Shown in pieces: positions 10,984-22,892 of a stretch of 64,000 nucleotides of DNA. Source of the stretch: Magnolia sinica (taxonomy: Eukaryota; Streptophyta; Magnoliopsida; Magnoliales; Magnoliaceae); assembly GCF_029962835.1 (NCBI RefSeq), contig NC_080589.1:22519586-22583585 (forward strand), read 5' to 3'. Each line of letters starts with the position of its first letter. Positions within the stretch are counted from its first letter, which is position 1. Both the position numbers and the translations under genes were made by a program. The notes under the pieces are model-generated. The model was not told the origin of the DNA. It made no database searches and was given only the letters and a program-made list of their open reading frames with translations.

Positions 10984-12063
10984 GAAATCAGGATTTCAAA
11001 AACATTCAATCAGTTAGCTAATATGAGGCAATCAATTGGTAACTGTCCACTGATTGACTTTAGCTTAGTGGCTAGTTGCCCAATCGTTTAGCCTGTTTCG
11101 GTCCAAATCTTCTAGAACATGAAGCATCTTATACATGAGAAGAAATTCAAAAATAGCTTAGTGGCTATTTAGGGTAGGCTAAAATTCAAAAATTCAGCAT
11201 TCATACATGAGATGAAATTAGAACCTTTTTATGAGAATGCATACCTCATCAAATTGAACACTTCCAACTCTTGATAATTGTCAGCAATTAGATACAAACT
11301 CTTATCCAAAATATTCTACAACTCACCACATCAAAAAAAAAAAAAAAAACAAAAGTTAAAAACATGCTTCAATATAACAAATTTTAAAATTCAACAATCA
11401 GGAAAAAAAATGTATAGAAATAATAACAAGGAAACATTTTCATGCATTAAATACAGGGCTGTTTACCATCACCGGAGGCTGGATCGGTATTGGCGGCAGA
11501 AATCCAACTTAAGCATAATGTTACAAGTTCCTTGCTTTTGTAGGGTGAAATTTTAACATTCTCTATCCTAAGATGTTTGCAGACGAACTTGTTTGTAAAG
11601 ATGCAACATGCATTATAAGTTCTTGCCTCAATTGTTTATCTTTACAAATATCACTTTCTATACATTGAAAAAGAATCATTTTACTAAAAAATTTTAGTAG
11701 ATAACAAAGATAACTATAACTTACAGTTAATATATTGGAAATGCATATCCTACAATCATAAGCTAGAAACAATAGGTGATTTCTACTTTCGAGAGAATGC
11801 AACAAAAGATCCCAGAATGAGGGACATACTCATGTACAAAGTTAACCCAATTTGCTCTTGCGAATAGATCCAAGTTCAATACCTTAAAATGAAAATCATT
11901 TTTTGAGGAATTGTAATTTTCCTTATTGTGGAGAAAAAGGGGCGGAATTCATCATATATATAAAAATAAATAAATAATCCTTCATCGACCACCATATCGA
12001 TCATCATATATATATATATATATAAAACTTGAATTTTCTACTAGGGTTTGAGCCAATAGCTAC

Positions 12064-12205
12064 CAAACAGTACACATCCAATGTCAAAAGCTTCAATGAC
12101 TTATCATAAGGTATTTGAATTAAAGCTTCCTTGCTCACTCGAGGCTCATTGTCATGATAAAGGCTATGGGAATGCAACTTTCTAGAATCATAGAGAAGAT
12201 GTAAT
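12064..12205 (-). pseudogene. Candidate upstream exon of the carrier pseudogene
   Basis: An acceptor (TGATTTTAG) and a donor (TTTG|GTAGC) bound 142 bp. The open frame includes KLHSHSLYHDNEPRVSKEAL. It lies upstream on the same strand as the carrier exons, but the sequence itself is not recognised. Confidence 0.3.
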
Positions 12206-12649
12206 CTAAAATCAGAAATTGAGAATTTTGATCCCCAAATCAAAAAATTAGGGATCTCCATCCCCAAATCAGGAATTAGGATTTCAATTCCCAAATTCGA
12301 TGCTTAGGGATTTCGATCCCCAAAAATTCGGTATTAGAGATTTTCTAAATTGGCATATCTGGAGTTGGGAATCTCATAATCCAATCAGGGATTTCGAATT
12401 CCGTCCAGAGAATTGAAATTTTAAAAATCGAATAATCAATTTCAGTAATCAAATCAGATTGCATCATGGATTTCGGAATCCATTAAGGAGTAAGGGTTTC
12501 TTTTCAAAAAAAAAACCCTCTTGCATACAATCTTAAGACTCATACCTTTACTACAAGTTGGCCGCTTATGACAACCATTGATTCCGGTCACTAATTATTG
12601 GAAGCATGGAGGTGATGAAGATGATGGATCTGAGAAAGGGCTCGACCGT

Positions 12650-12737
12650 AGAGGGAGAGGGAGAAGCGTAGAGAGAGAGAGAGAAGGCGAGATGAAGGGA
12701 GAGGGAGAGGGAGAGGCGTAGAGAGAGAGGGAGAGGC

Positions 12738-12787
<50 letters not shown>

Positions 12788-12830
12788 GGAGGGAGAGGGA
12801 GAGGCACAGAGAGAGAGAAAATACAAATAT
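12650..12830. repeat. (GA)n-rich microsatellite cluster
   Basis: GAGAGG, GAGGCG and a pure (GA)n run at about 12,740-12,782. The serine/leucine-rich open frames on the minus strand are translations of this run and are not genes. Confidence 0.9.
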
Positions 12831-13690
12831 AAGCTTGATCGAAAACTTTTGTGGCCTTTAGAAGTTTTTAACGGTGGTGTCACTCTCCCCACTGTTTTCT
12901 CTGGTGGGGTCCACTGGAGCTTTGGATGTGGCTCATTCTTTGGATCTTACCCTAAAATGATCTCTCCAAATGGATGGATGGTGTGGATACAAAACATACA
13001 TCATGGTGGGGCCCACGGAACTTGGTGACTTCACTTCAGTAGCCTGTCTGGCTACTCAACCTGTCAGTACCTAATCCGTGCCCCAAATACTCGCTGCTCA
13101 AGCTGTCAGTAGCTAATCCGCGTCCCAAATATCAGCTTGATCAGAAACTTCTACGTCCAAGAAATATTATTTTAATACATGAGCCAAAGAATGAGGCATA
13201 TCCAAAGCTTTAGTGGACCACACCACAAAAAACAGCAGCAAAATTGATGCCCACCGTTGAAACCTTCCTAAGGCCCACCATGATGTTTTTTTTGAAATCC
13301 AAACTGTTCAAAAGTTTAAAAAAGACATTAAAGAAGGGAAAACACAAATATCAACCTGATTGAAAACTTTTATGGCCTTTAGAAGTTTTTAATAGTGTGG
13401 TCACTCTCCCCACTGTTTTCTGTGGTGGGGTCCACTAGAGATTTGTATGTGACTCATTCATTGGATCTTACCCTAAAATGATCTCTCCAGATGGATGGAT
13501 GGTGTGGATACAAAAAATACATCATGGTGCGGCCCACAGAACTTGGTGACGTCACTTTAGTATGTCAATAGCCAATTTACATCGGGGAATGGGCTGGGTG
13601 ACGCCAGCAACTTCTGTGGGTCCCATCATGAGGTATGTGTTATATCCAAACTGTCCATCCATATGGCGAGCTCGTTGTAAGGCTTGAGAC
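12831..13690. repeat. Foldback repeats: partial copy, near-full copy and left-arm fragment
   Basis: The right arm (12,831-13,035) is followed by a longer copy (13,131-13,555) that repeats the segment GTGGCCTTTAGAAGTTTTTA to ACATCATGGTG. A left-arm fragment (13,600-13,680, CATCATGAGGTATGTGTTATATCC) follows. Arms end in GGGGCCCAC next to CATGATGTA. The members lie inside the CACTA element. Confidence 0.75.
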
Positions 13691-13939
13691 GAAAAATCGC
13701 TTTAGTTGAAGTAGGAATATGCCAATATGTCCTAAAGGGGGGCGAATAGGACTTTTTAAAGTTTTTATGATTTATTAAAAATCCTAATACACTGATCCCA
13801 ACATATGATACTTATCAGGATTACTCAAAAGTAACACTACTGGCTTCTAAGCTCGGTAGAGGATCCAATCACAAAGTATTTAAGAAATGAACAATCTGCA
13901 AACTAATTTATGATGGATATGACTGTGTATGTGTGTGAG

Positions 13940-14440
13940 GTGTGATCTCAGATATGAAAGTATTAAAGTAAATCACACAATCAAAAGAATAACAATCTCA
14001 AACACAGTCATTTTTATAGTGGTTCGACGATCAGTCTACTCCACTCCTAGAAGACGCACTCAACCCTTGAGTGTGCCGGATTTCACTAAGGAAGTTTCAC
14101 ATCGGTTCACCTCAAACCTAAGGTTTTAAATCAGGTTCACCTTCAACCTTTACAACCTACACTGAGGCTGACCGTTTATGCTCCCTGAGCAAGGGTCAAC
14201 ACAGCACCCGGTTTTAGGCACACTGGCCAAGGATCCACATAAAGAACCTCTGTTTATGCTCTCACGAGCAAGGGTCAACACATAACACCCACTTTTAGGC
14301 ACACCGGCCAAGGATCTTCCACAAGACCCTAATTGTTTATGCTCTCAGAGCAAGGGTCAACATAACACACCCACCACGTACACTCCCCGGAGGCCTCCTA
14401 TGAGAGCTTGCAAGGGTGAGAAACACCTTAGACCCAATCC
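13940..14440 (+). repeat. LTR-like segment with three ~80-bp tandem units
   Basis: GTGGTTCGACGATCAG with CTACTCCACTCCTAG is a motif common in plant LTR-type repeats, from memory. It is followed by units beginning GTTTATGCTC at 14,174, 14,252 and 14,335. Each contains GAGCAAGGGTCAACA and TTTTAGGCACA..GGCCAAGGATC. No open frame of note. Confidence 0.6.
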
Positions 14441-15285
14441 TAAAAAGGAATGATCACAAGTGTCCTCTGGACTCTAATAACTTACAAATAAGTGGATGAG
14501 TCCCATTCAGACATTGACAAAGTTCTCCTCCTTGTTGATGAAGAATCTTCAACTTCCTTAATCCGCAACTCGGATGATGTACCAATACGAGGCTTCGGGT
14601 TGGGTTAAGGTTAAGACGGTAATCCTATTCTATAAAATGTTTTCCTATAAGGAAGATAGAGTGATTCCGGTTATGCATTTAAGGCATCCTAGCTTAATGA
14701 TTTGCCATTAAGGTAGTAGCTGGAGGATCCTTAAATGTGGAAGTTCATTCCCCAATCCACTCTATTAAATATCAATGATGATGGTGGATTGGAGGATGAA
14801 CTTCCTTGAGAGAAAGGGCTTTGGGTATATGATATAATGTAAAACACTCAAAAGCACTCTCTTCTTTTTCTCTCCCAGCATCAAAAGACAAGTTCTCTTT
14901 ACATAGGCAAAAGGTTCCAACAGATATAAAATGGTCACATTTATGATAGAGTTAGATATCATCGAGTGTATACTCTCGATAGCATCAACTGGCCGCTCAA
15001 TGACACAAACTCAAATGTCATACGCTTTTGAAACCAATTGCCAGCTGGTCGAGGGAATCGAGACTCGTATCGATGTCATCGGATTTCAAACTCATATTCC
15101 ATCGATGCAAGGTTCGATTCCTCGACATTTGAAAAATGAAACAGACTTGCTTTGAAATATTTCAGGTTTATAAGAATGATCGAGGGACCTTCGAGATCAT
15201 CAAAATTTGAATGTCGATGATATCGATAGAGTATCGATGCATCGATAAATCCAGAGGATTTTCGTTTAAGCTTGCTGGGCAGTTT
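14441..15285. other. Uncharacterised repeat sequence with ATCGA-rich end
   Basis: No gene is seen. From 14,950 the sequence becomes rich in ATCGA and TCGATGTCATCG-type motifs, like those in the LTR at 780-1200. Confidence 0.4.
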
Positions 15286-17037
15286 CTATCCCTATTCGAT
15301 GTCATCGAAACCATACCAATATCATCGATATTTGAATATCGATTCTATCAAGTGACCCTCGATCATAGATAAACAACCCTGAAATAATTGTTAGAAGACT
15401 AGGCACCCATGACCGATAATATCGAGAGCCCTCCGATGTCATCGAGATTTGAACTTCGATAGTATCAATAAGTTGGGTCACAATTTTGACCAGAATATTT
15501 GGCCCATTTTACATGTCTGGTCCATTCACTCTATTTTACTGATCAATACCCTCAATTTGACTAGTTACTCGCCCCGATCAAGCTACATATGAGAAAGATA
15601 TTGGGCATACAAGATTGATCAACAATTTGAGTGAAATTTGATTTAAATATCTGAAGTTATTTACTCTTCAATCTGGACTGATTAGATTGTCCAAAAACGA
15701 TTAAAGGTTCAATTAGTGGATGTGCCTAATAATTTAGTAAAAAAAAATTCACAGATAAATTTCAATTTCCATTTAAAAATAACAATTTTTTCAAAATGTA
15801 TATTTTTTTACTCTTAATTTTTCTTTGAAAACTTTTAACAAAATATCATTTTTATTTGAAAGTCCCCACTTTATAGTCCACTTAAGCTTTGGACCCGCCC
15901 CATTTTTTGGTTACTATCTTGAAGTGATCCAAGAAAAACATTGAACGGTATGGAGAAAGTCAATCCATGACTTAGGTGGGCCAAGAGGTTAAAAATAAAG
16001 TCAATCCATGACTTGGGTGGGCCACACCACATAATATAATGGAGAGGGGTTTCCTTAAAACATTCATAATCATTTATTGGGCCTGCCTAAATGTGATTCA
16101 CATATCCAACCCACTCATTATGTGTGTCCCACTTGGATGAGAGGTCAGACCAATTTTCAGCCGCATCCAAAACTCATGTGGGCCCCACCAAGTACTTTTA
16201 TATTTTTAAAGATGTCTTCACATAGTTTTAGATGGTATGGCCCACTTGAGTTTTGTATACAGATGATTTTTGAGATGTCTCATAACCTAAAGGGGACACA
16301 TCAAATCCACGGTGTTGATGTTCAACACACATCATGATGAGGCCTACAAAACTTACGAACATCAATTCTTAGGTTTTCACGAGGTCAGTAAGTTGGGTCA
16401 CAATTTTGACCAGAATAAGTGGCCCATTTTACATGTCTGGTCCATTCACTCTATTTTACTAATCAATACCCTCAATTTGACTACTTACTCGCCCCAATCA
16501 GGCTACACATGAGAAAGATATTATGCATACAAGATTGATCAACAATTTCAGTGAAATTTGATTTAAACATCTAAAGTTATTTACTCTTCAATATGAACTA
16601 ATTAGATTATCCAAAAATGATTAAAGGTTCAATTAGTGGATGTGCCTAATAATTTAGTATTTTTTTTTCACAAGTAAATTTCAATTTCCATTTAAAAATA
16701 ACAATTTTTTTTTTTTCAAAATGTATATTTTTTTACTCTTTTAACAAAATATCATTTTTATTACAAAATATTTCAAAAAAAATTTTTTAATACAAATTCT
16801 AAATTTTTATTTTCAAAATCTCAAAAATTTTCTCATATTTTAATTTTTTCTCCAAAATTTCGAAGTGCCAATTTTTTTTCTTCAAAAGCATCATTTTGTT
16901 CTCAAATTTTTTCTCAAACATTGTTAAAATTTTTAAACTTCTCAATATTCTTTTTCATGTGATATTATAAATCATTTAAATATTACTTTTAAATTAAAAA
17001 AATTTAAAAAATTCCACTAATTTGATATAAAAACTAA

Positions 17038-17040
<3 letters not shown>

Positions 17041-17114
<74 letters not shown>
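17041..17114. repeat. (CA)n(TA)n microsatellite
   Basis: Thirty-one CA units followed by a short TA run. The second copy of the unit (near 20,355) has only short TA/CATA runs, so the CA tract expanded after the duplication or was lost there. Confidence 0.95.
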
Positions 17115-17129
17115 CAAACATACTACCCT

Positions 17130-17300
17130 TACCAATGGTTTTTGTTCGTCGATAAATAAGAAGCGATTATTACCGACGATTTTTGTCCGTCGGTAAAAAA
17201 CATGCGATTATTACCGACGATTTTGTCCGTCGGAAAAAGCAGGCCATTATTACTGACGGTGTTGCTTCGTCGGTAAAAAACATTAGCGAAAATTTTCACT
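17130..17300. repeat. Internal island of CACTA subterminal repeats
   Basis: There are four ACCGACG...CGTCGGTAAAA units. They are the same type as the right-end block and continue identically with 20,505-20,579. The island arose with the duplication. Confidence 0.8.
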
Positions 17301-17494
17301 TTAAATAAATAATTCTGTCCCTGTTCGATGCCATCGAAACCGTACCGATATCATCGATATTTGAATATTGATTCTATCGAGTGACCCTCGATCACAGATA
17401 AACAACCCTAAAATAATTGTTAGAAGACTAGGTGCCAATGACCGATAATATCGAGAGCCCTTCGATGTTATCGAGATTTGAACTTCGATGGTAT

Positions 17495-18040
17495 CGAGAA
17501 CGGCTTCGATATATCGATGCACATATGATTTTCTTAAGTAAAAATAGGGTGCCGGAGATTCGTCTGTCGATATTATCGAGTCAACTTCGATGGACTTGAG
17601 ATTCAAATATCAATGATATCGATAGGTATATCAATACATCGATAAATCCGTCGAGAGATATATGTGATTGTTGGAACGTATTTTGTCCTCATGTCGATGA
17701 TATCGTTTAAGCATCGAGGACATCGACAACACAGTCGATTCTATCGAGAAGCGTATCGATCAAATCGACAAAGCAAGAAAACTTAGAGAATTTTCTCGAT
17801 TTTGAAAAAGTTTTCTTAACTTAAAAACCCTATGATATTCTAGTTTGTTTTAAGGGTTTTATATACAGTGTTTTGGGACATGGTATGTGAGGCTTAGATT
17901 TACTGTGGCGAGCTTGCACACATCCGGTTAAGACAAGACGCTTTGATTTGATCTTCCTATGAGGCTCTACAGTTTAGCCGACTCAACACTCATGCTAATT
18001 GACAAACCAGGGCACTTTCGCAGACGAAAAATAAGACAGA
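17495..18040. other. Continuation of the ATCGA-rich sequence, no gene seen
   Basis: Many ATATCGAT / TCGATGATATCG motifs occur up to about 17,770, then plain sequence. This stretch is present only in the second copy of the duplication. Confidence 0.4.
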
Positions 18041-18740
18041 TTTAATTATCAAGTGGACCACACGATCAGAAGCAGTGGGGGGATTGAACGTCTACCATTG
18101 AAACCTTTTTGGGGGTCACAGACGTTTTGGATCAATAAGAAATTTGTTTTTCCTCTTCATCCAGGTCTCTGTGACCTTATGGACAGATTGGATGGAAAAT
18201 AAACGGTATATTGGGCCTTACGAATTTTTTAACAGTGAAAATCATCTAAAAATAGATGAATTTGTGGTGTGGTCCATTTAATCTTTAGATATGATTCATT
18301 TTTTGGATAATTTTCTAAAATGATCTCGAAAAATGGATGAACGGTGTGGGTTGATCCCAAATTTTCAGTAAATCCAAAGCTCAACTGGACCATGCCACAT
18401 GATACAATGTGGAATAATGATTTCCACAATTGATACCTTCATTAGGCCCATAATGATGTTTATTTGTCATTCAACCTATTCATAATATCAAAAAGATATG
18501 AATGAAGAGAAAACACAAACATCAGCTTGATTCAAAATTTCTATGGCCTCCAAGAATTTTTCAATGGTAGAGGTTCAATCACACTATTTCCTGTGGTGTG
18601 GTCCACTTGAGCTTTGGATATGCTTTCTTTTTGTTCTTTAGACCTCAAATTATCTATTAACATGGATGAATGAAGTGGATAAAATAAATAAATAACGGTG
18701 GACCCCACAGAGTTTACTCAATATGCTAAGGGTAATGAGT
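18041..18740. repeat. Foldback repeat copies
   Basis: Left-arm, middle and right-arm blocks are all recognisable: GTGGACCACAC, GGATGAACGGTGTGG, TGTGGTGTGGTCCACTTGAG and GGTGGACCCCACAGAGTTTA. At least two copies overlap. Confidence 0.7.
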
Positions 18741-18755
18741 AACTCACCTAAATGT

Positions 18756-20579
18756 AGTGGAGAGGGGCTTCCTTAAAATATTCATAATCATATATTGGGC
18801 CTGCCTAAATGTGATTCACATATCCAACCCACTTATTATGTGTCCCATTTTACAAGTCTGGTCCATTCACTCTATTTTACTGATCAATACCCTTAATTTG
18901 ATTAGTTACTCGCCCTGATCAAGCTACATAGGAGAAAGATATTAGGCATACAAGATTGATCAACAATTTGAGTGAAATTGATTTAAATATCCAAAGTTAT
19001 TTACTCTTCAATCTGGACTGATTAGATTGTCCAAAAATGATTAAAGGTTTAATTAGTGGATGTGCCTAATAATTTAGTAAAAAAAAATTCACAGATAAAT
19101 TTCAATTTCCATTTAAAAATAACAATTTTTTCAAAATGTATATTTTTTTACTCTTAATTTTTCTTTGAAAACTTTTAACAAAATATCATTTTTATTTGAA
19201 AGTCCCCACTTTATAGTCCACTTAAGCTTTGGACCCGCCCCATTTTTGGTTACTATCTTGAAGTGATCCAAGAAAAACATTGAACGGTATGGAGAAAGTC
19301 AATCCATGACTTAGGTGGGCCAAGAGGTTAAAAATAAAGTCAATCCATGACTTGGGTGGGCCACACCACATAATATAATGGAGAGGGGATTCCTTAAAAC
19401 ATTTATAATCATATATTAGGCCTACCTAAATGTGATTCACATATCCAACACACTCATTGTGTGTCCCACTTGGATGAGGGGTCAGACCAAGTTGCAGCCG
19501 CATCCAAAACTCATGTGGGCCCCACCAAGTGCTTTTATATTTTTTCGGATGTCTTCAATTAGTTTTAGATGGTATGGCCCACTCGAGTTTCGTTTACTGA
19601 TGATTTTTGATATCTCATAACAAAAAGGGGACACATCAAATCCACAGTGTTGATGTTCGACACACATCATGATGAGGCCCACAAAACTTATTAACATCAA
19701 TTCTTAGGTTCTCACGAGGTCAATAAGTTGGGTCACAATTTTGACTAGAATATTTGACCCATTTTACATGTCTGGTCCATTCACTCTATTTACTGATCAA
19801 TACCCTCAACTTGACTAGTTACTCACCCCGATCAGGCTACGTATGAGAAAGATATTGGGCATACAAGATTGATCAACAATTTCAGTGAAATTTGATTTAA
19901 ACATCTGAAGTTATTTGCTCTTCAATCTGAACAGATTAGATTGTCCAAAAATGATTAAAGGTTCAATTAGTAGATGTGCCTAATAATTTAGTAATTTTAT
20001 TTTTCACAGATAAATTTCAATTTCCATTTAAAAATAACATTTTTTTTTTCAAAATGTATATTTTTTTTACTCTTTTAACAAAATATCATTTTTATTATAA
20101 AATATTTCAAAAAACAAATTCTGAATTTTTATTTTCAAAATCTTAAAAATTTTCTTATATTTAATTTTTTTCTGAAAAATTTCAAAATGCCGATTTTTTT
20201 CATCAAAAGCATCATTTTGTTCTCAAAATTTTCTGAAACATTGTTAAAATTTTTGAACTTCTCAATATTCTTTTTCGTATGATATTACAAATCATTTAAA
20301 TATTACTTTTTAATTATATATAAAAAAATTCCACTCATATGATATAAAAACTATATATATACATACATATATATATATATATAGAAAAACAGAGGATTAT
20401 TACCGACGATTTTTGTTCGTCGGTAAAAACAAGTCGGGACAGTTTTCAGCCGTTGGGAAAAAATTTCATATCTATTTTTAGCGACGAAATTAATCGTTGG
20501 TAAAAAGCAGGCCATTATTACTGACGGTGTTGCTTCGTCGGTAAAAAACATTAGCGAAAATTTTCACTTTAAATAAATA
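18756..20579. repeat. Second copy of the compound duplication (R1', R2')
   Basis: R1' (18,844-19,724) and R2' (19,725-20,579) match R1 and R2 closely, including the AATTAGTGGATGTGCCTAA block. The end is identical in sequence to 17,241-17,310. A short extra R tail lies at 18,756-18,843. Confidence 0.8.
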
Positions 20580-21229
20580 ACATTATTACCGACGAATTTT
20601 TCGTCGGCAAAAACATTAACACCAACGGTTTTAGTTCGTCAGTGAAACTCTTTGCACGAAAATTTTCAATTTAGCGCGAAAATTCACCCTTAATATTTTT
20701 TCGTCGGTAAAAACATTATTACCGACGGTTTTGGTTCGTCGGTAAAACTCTTACTGCGAAAGTTTTCAAGATAGCATGAAAATTTTCAACTTAAAAATTA
20801 TAACATTATTCCCGACGAAAAATTTCATTGGTAAAAACATTATTACTGACGGTTTTCAGCCGTCGGGAAAACATTTACTGACCAAAAAGCATTTCGTTGG
20901 TAAAAGGTGTTTTACCGATGAATTTTTTTTTCATCGGTAAAAACATTATTCCCGATGAAATTTGTCGTTGGTAAAAATATTATTACCGACAATTTTCTGT
21001 CATTAGAAAAACATTTACCGACGAAAAAACATTTCATTGGTAAAAACATTTCGTCGGTAAAAGCTGTGTTTTACCGACAACATTTTTTTTCGTCGGTAAA
21101 AGCAGTGCTTTACCGATGCAATTTTTTTCGTCGATAAAAACATTATTCTCGACGAAAAATTTCATCGGTAAAAGTATTGTTTTACCAACGAAAATTGTTT
21201 CGTCGGTTAAAGCCCTATTTCTTATAGTG
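20395..21229. repeat. Right CACTA subterminal repeat block and terminus
   Basis: More than twenty ACCGACGA / TTCGTCGGTAAA units in both orientations occupy this block, often as short hairpins around TTTT or ATTT. It ends TTTCTTATAGTG, the inverted CACTA terminus. Unit sequence is better kept here than at the left end. Confidence 0.85.
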
Positions 21230-21766
21230 TGTATTGAGATTGTGAAGTTAATAAATCTTGTTGTTCACTATCATCCATTGGGCATGGTTAGATGATGGAA
21301 TTCATTCTAATCTTCATGATTCTCTTATGCTTGGTTATGAGATTGGTATATCTTATTATAAGCCATTGTCTCCTAGGCATGGTTTTGTGATGGAATCACT
21401 TCCAGTTCTCACAACTCTCATCCGTTGCGAATTAGGTCAAAGGAAGTCCAGATTTGATTTTATTGTATATCTTCCAACTAGACAAGATAAGACTCTGATT
21501 CCAGTTGTGTCCTTGAATTAAGTAATAAATCTCCCTGATTGCTGCGAGTAGATCCTTAGAAACCCTAGTTCCCACCTTTGAATTTCTTAAGTTTCTAATT
21601 AAAACTTTCACAATTACTTCCCTTATTTCTAATTTAGATTCACCTTTTCTTCTAGTTCTACTTCTAGCTGCTTTCAAAATACACACAAGATTAGTCCCTA
21701 TGGATTTGACCTCAGTCTCACCGAGATTATTACTACATCGTGACCCTACACTTGAGGTTGTAAACA
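21230..21766 (+). mobile_element. Athila-like LTR, second part
   Basis: After the TGT duplication the sequence continues as the LTR tail. TGGATTTGACCTCAGTCTCA, GAGATTATTACTACATCG and ACACTTGAGGTTGTAAACA correspond to the end of the LTR at 53,442 on the minus strand. The terminal AACA pairs with the TGTT start at 545. The reunited LTR would be about 1.8 kb. Confidence 0.6.
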
Positions 21767-22892
21767 AATATGATTTTAATTGATCGATTCTCTCATGAAC
21801 CACTCAAACATCAATTGCAGGGAATTTAAAGTATTTCTTGTGCCCGAAGTCTATAATAGATAAATGAATTTTGTAGATTGATTCATTCTCTAAACAAGCA
21901 TTGTAATTGCACTTCCAAGTATCCAATGTGCCTGGAGTCGACAATGGATCAAAGATGAAATAAGACAAAAGCTTTAAAGTAAAATCCAAATAGATTTCAA
22001 TCTCCTTATCATCACTCAATCAATTGTTATTGAATCAATTAAATTAAATACTATAATTAAAATACAAGCTTCATCCCTTAGCCTTAACTAAGAGATTGGG
22101 CTAGCGTGGTTAACATCTTAGAAAAGAAAAACTAAAACAACAAATTAGAATTGAGGGGAAGAAGAATAAGGATGGCTCCCTGGAAACTCCTCCACCCTTA
22201 AGTCTTTCTCCTAAGCCCAAATTCGTACATTGGAAAGCCTAAAACATTCCTTTAAACAAGGAATATCGGCACCGACTTCGATCTGACTTCAAATTTATGT
22301 ACTTTTGTTACACTTTGGTCGCACCGAATATCACTTTAGTTACACTGAATATCACTTTGGTCGCACTAATCGCACCGAATTAGTCACTCGGATGTAGGTG
22401 AATTTCTTCAATATTCATCTGAAGTCTTTGTCTCCCTTAAGTCGCACCAAACTCTCCTTCGGTGGCACCAAACATGGATTCGGTTGTACCAAAGTGTCAA
22501 GGCGAATTTCATCTAAAAATCACAATTTCTTGTTGGACTGTTGTATGCAGATTTGGTTGGACCGAACCAACCTCAGGTGGGACCGAACAATATATTATTT
22601 CTCTTAATGGACTTTGAGATTTTTTCAGTCTTTTCTCTATCTTTTGCCCTTGGTTTTCTTAGATCTTTGGCATGTGAAATCTTTATTAATGTCTTTTAAA
22701 TTTCTTAATCTTCATCATTGTCAAGCTTGATAACTTTTTGAGCTTCAAATCTATCTTTTAAGCATATATTCATCTTAGGTCCAAAATCACCTCGTATGAC
22801 AAAAACATATATAATCATATCGAATTAATACTTAATTGCAAGGAAAACTAATGTAATTGAGAGGATAAATATGCAATATTTAGGCATTATCA
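21767..22892 (-). mobile_element. Second Athila-like LTR fragment, inverted
   Basis: It is parallel to 53,720-54,832. Shared blocks are ATTCTCTCATGAA.CACTC, CCTTAACTAAGAGATT and ATATGCAATATT. Its inferred start is TGATAATG (ends 22,892) and its end is lost at the junction with the upstream LTR. Confidence 0.6.

Larger units (their letters stand above)
10150..12205 (-). pseudogene. Broken mitochondrial carrier family gene (minus strand)
   Basis: Two adjacent spliced exons encode a mitochondrial carrier protein, a family of inner-membrane solute transporters. Exon 10,594-10,476 reads GLYRGIVSNIASSAPISAVY then YESVKGAM, with an acceptor TTACAG and a donor AAG|GTGATC. Exon 10,388 onward reads EYHSFAHC then GGCASIATSF and TPSERIK, which fits the P-x-[DE]-x-[RK] carrier signature (PSERIK). 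Codon 30 of that exon is TAG (10,301-10,299), with QMQVGSHYQNC still readable behind it to 10,266. After that the frame is lost. Candidate upstream exons lie at 12,205-12,064 and near 11,680-11,570. The substrate is unknown. The conserved sequence resembles a long plant carrier-family protein, from memory. Its position inside the CACTA element suggests capture. Confidence 0.7.
15286..17494. repeat. First copy of a compound duplication (X, R1, R2, X')
   Basis: Segment X (15,286-15,469, ATCGA-rich) recurs as X' (17,311-17,494). Between them, unit R1 starts at 15,470 and unit R2 at 16,390. Both begin AAGTTGGGTCACAATTTTGA and agree for about 400 bases. R1 carries a foldback-type insert at about 15,960-16,385. 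R2 runs on through AT-rich sequence, a (CA)n tract and a CACTA subterminal island. Confidence 0.8.
1791..21229. mobile_element. Putative 19.4-kb CACTA (En/Spm) element with nested insertions
   Basis: The left end reads CACTACTGGAAAT. The right end, on the other strand, reads CACTATAAGAAAT. In the first 28 bases of the two ends 20 positions agree, including CTTT.ACCGAC. The three bases outside each end are TGT (1788-1790 and 21,230-21,232), the expected CACTA target duplication. Removing the element joins two parts of one LTR. Dense subterminal repeats lie inside both ends, and a transposase-type C-terminus lies 0.8 kb inside the left end. The interior is otherwise nested repeats and a broken carrier gene. 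No intact transposase is present, so movement would need a protein from elsewhere. The alternative is two separate CACTA relics. Confidence 0.6.

Noticed and set aside
12566-12892. Serine/leucine-rich open frames on the minus strand
   Set aside because: They are translations of the GA microsatellite and have no domain or splice support.
15105-15125. tRNA T-loop-like GGTTCGATTCC
   Set aside because: No acceptor stem, D arm or anticodon arm can be built around it. It lies in ATCGA-rich repeat.
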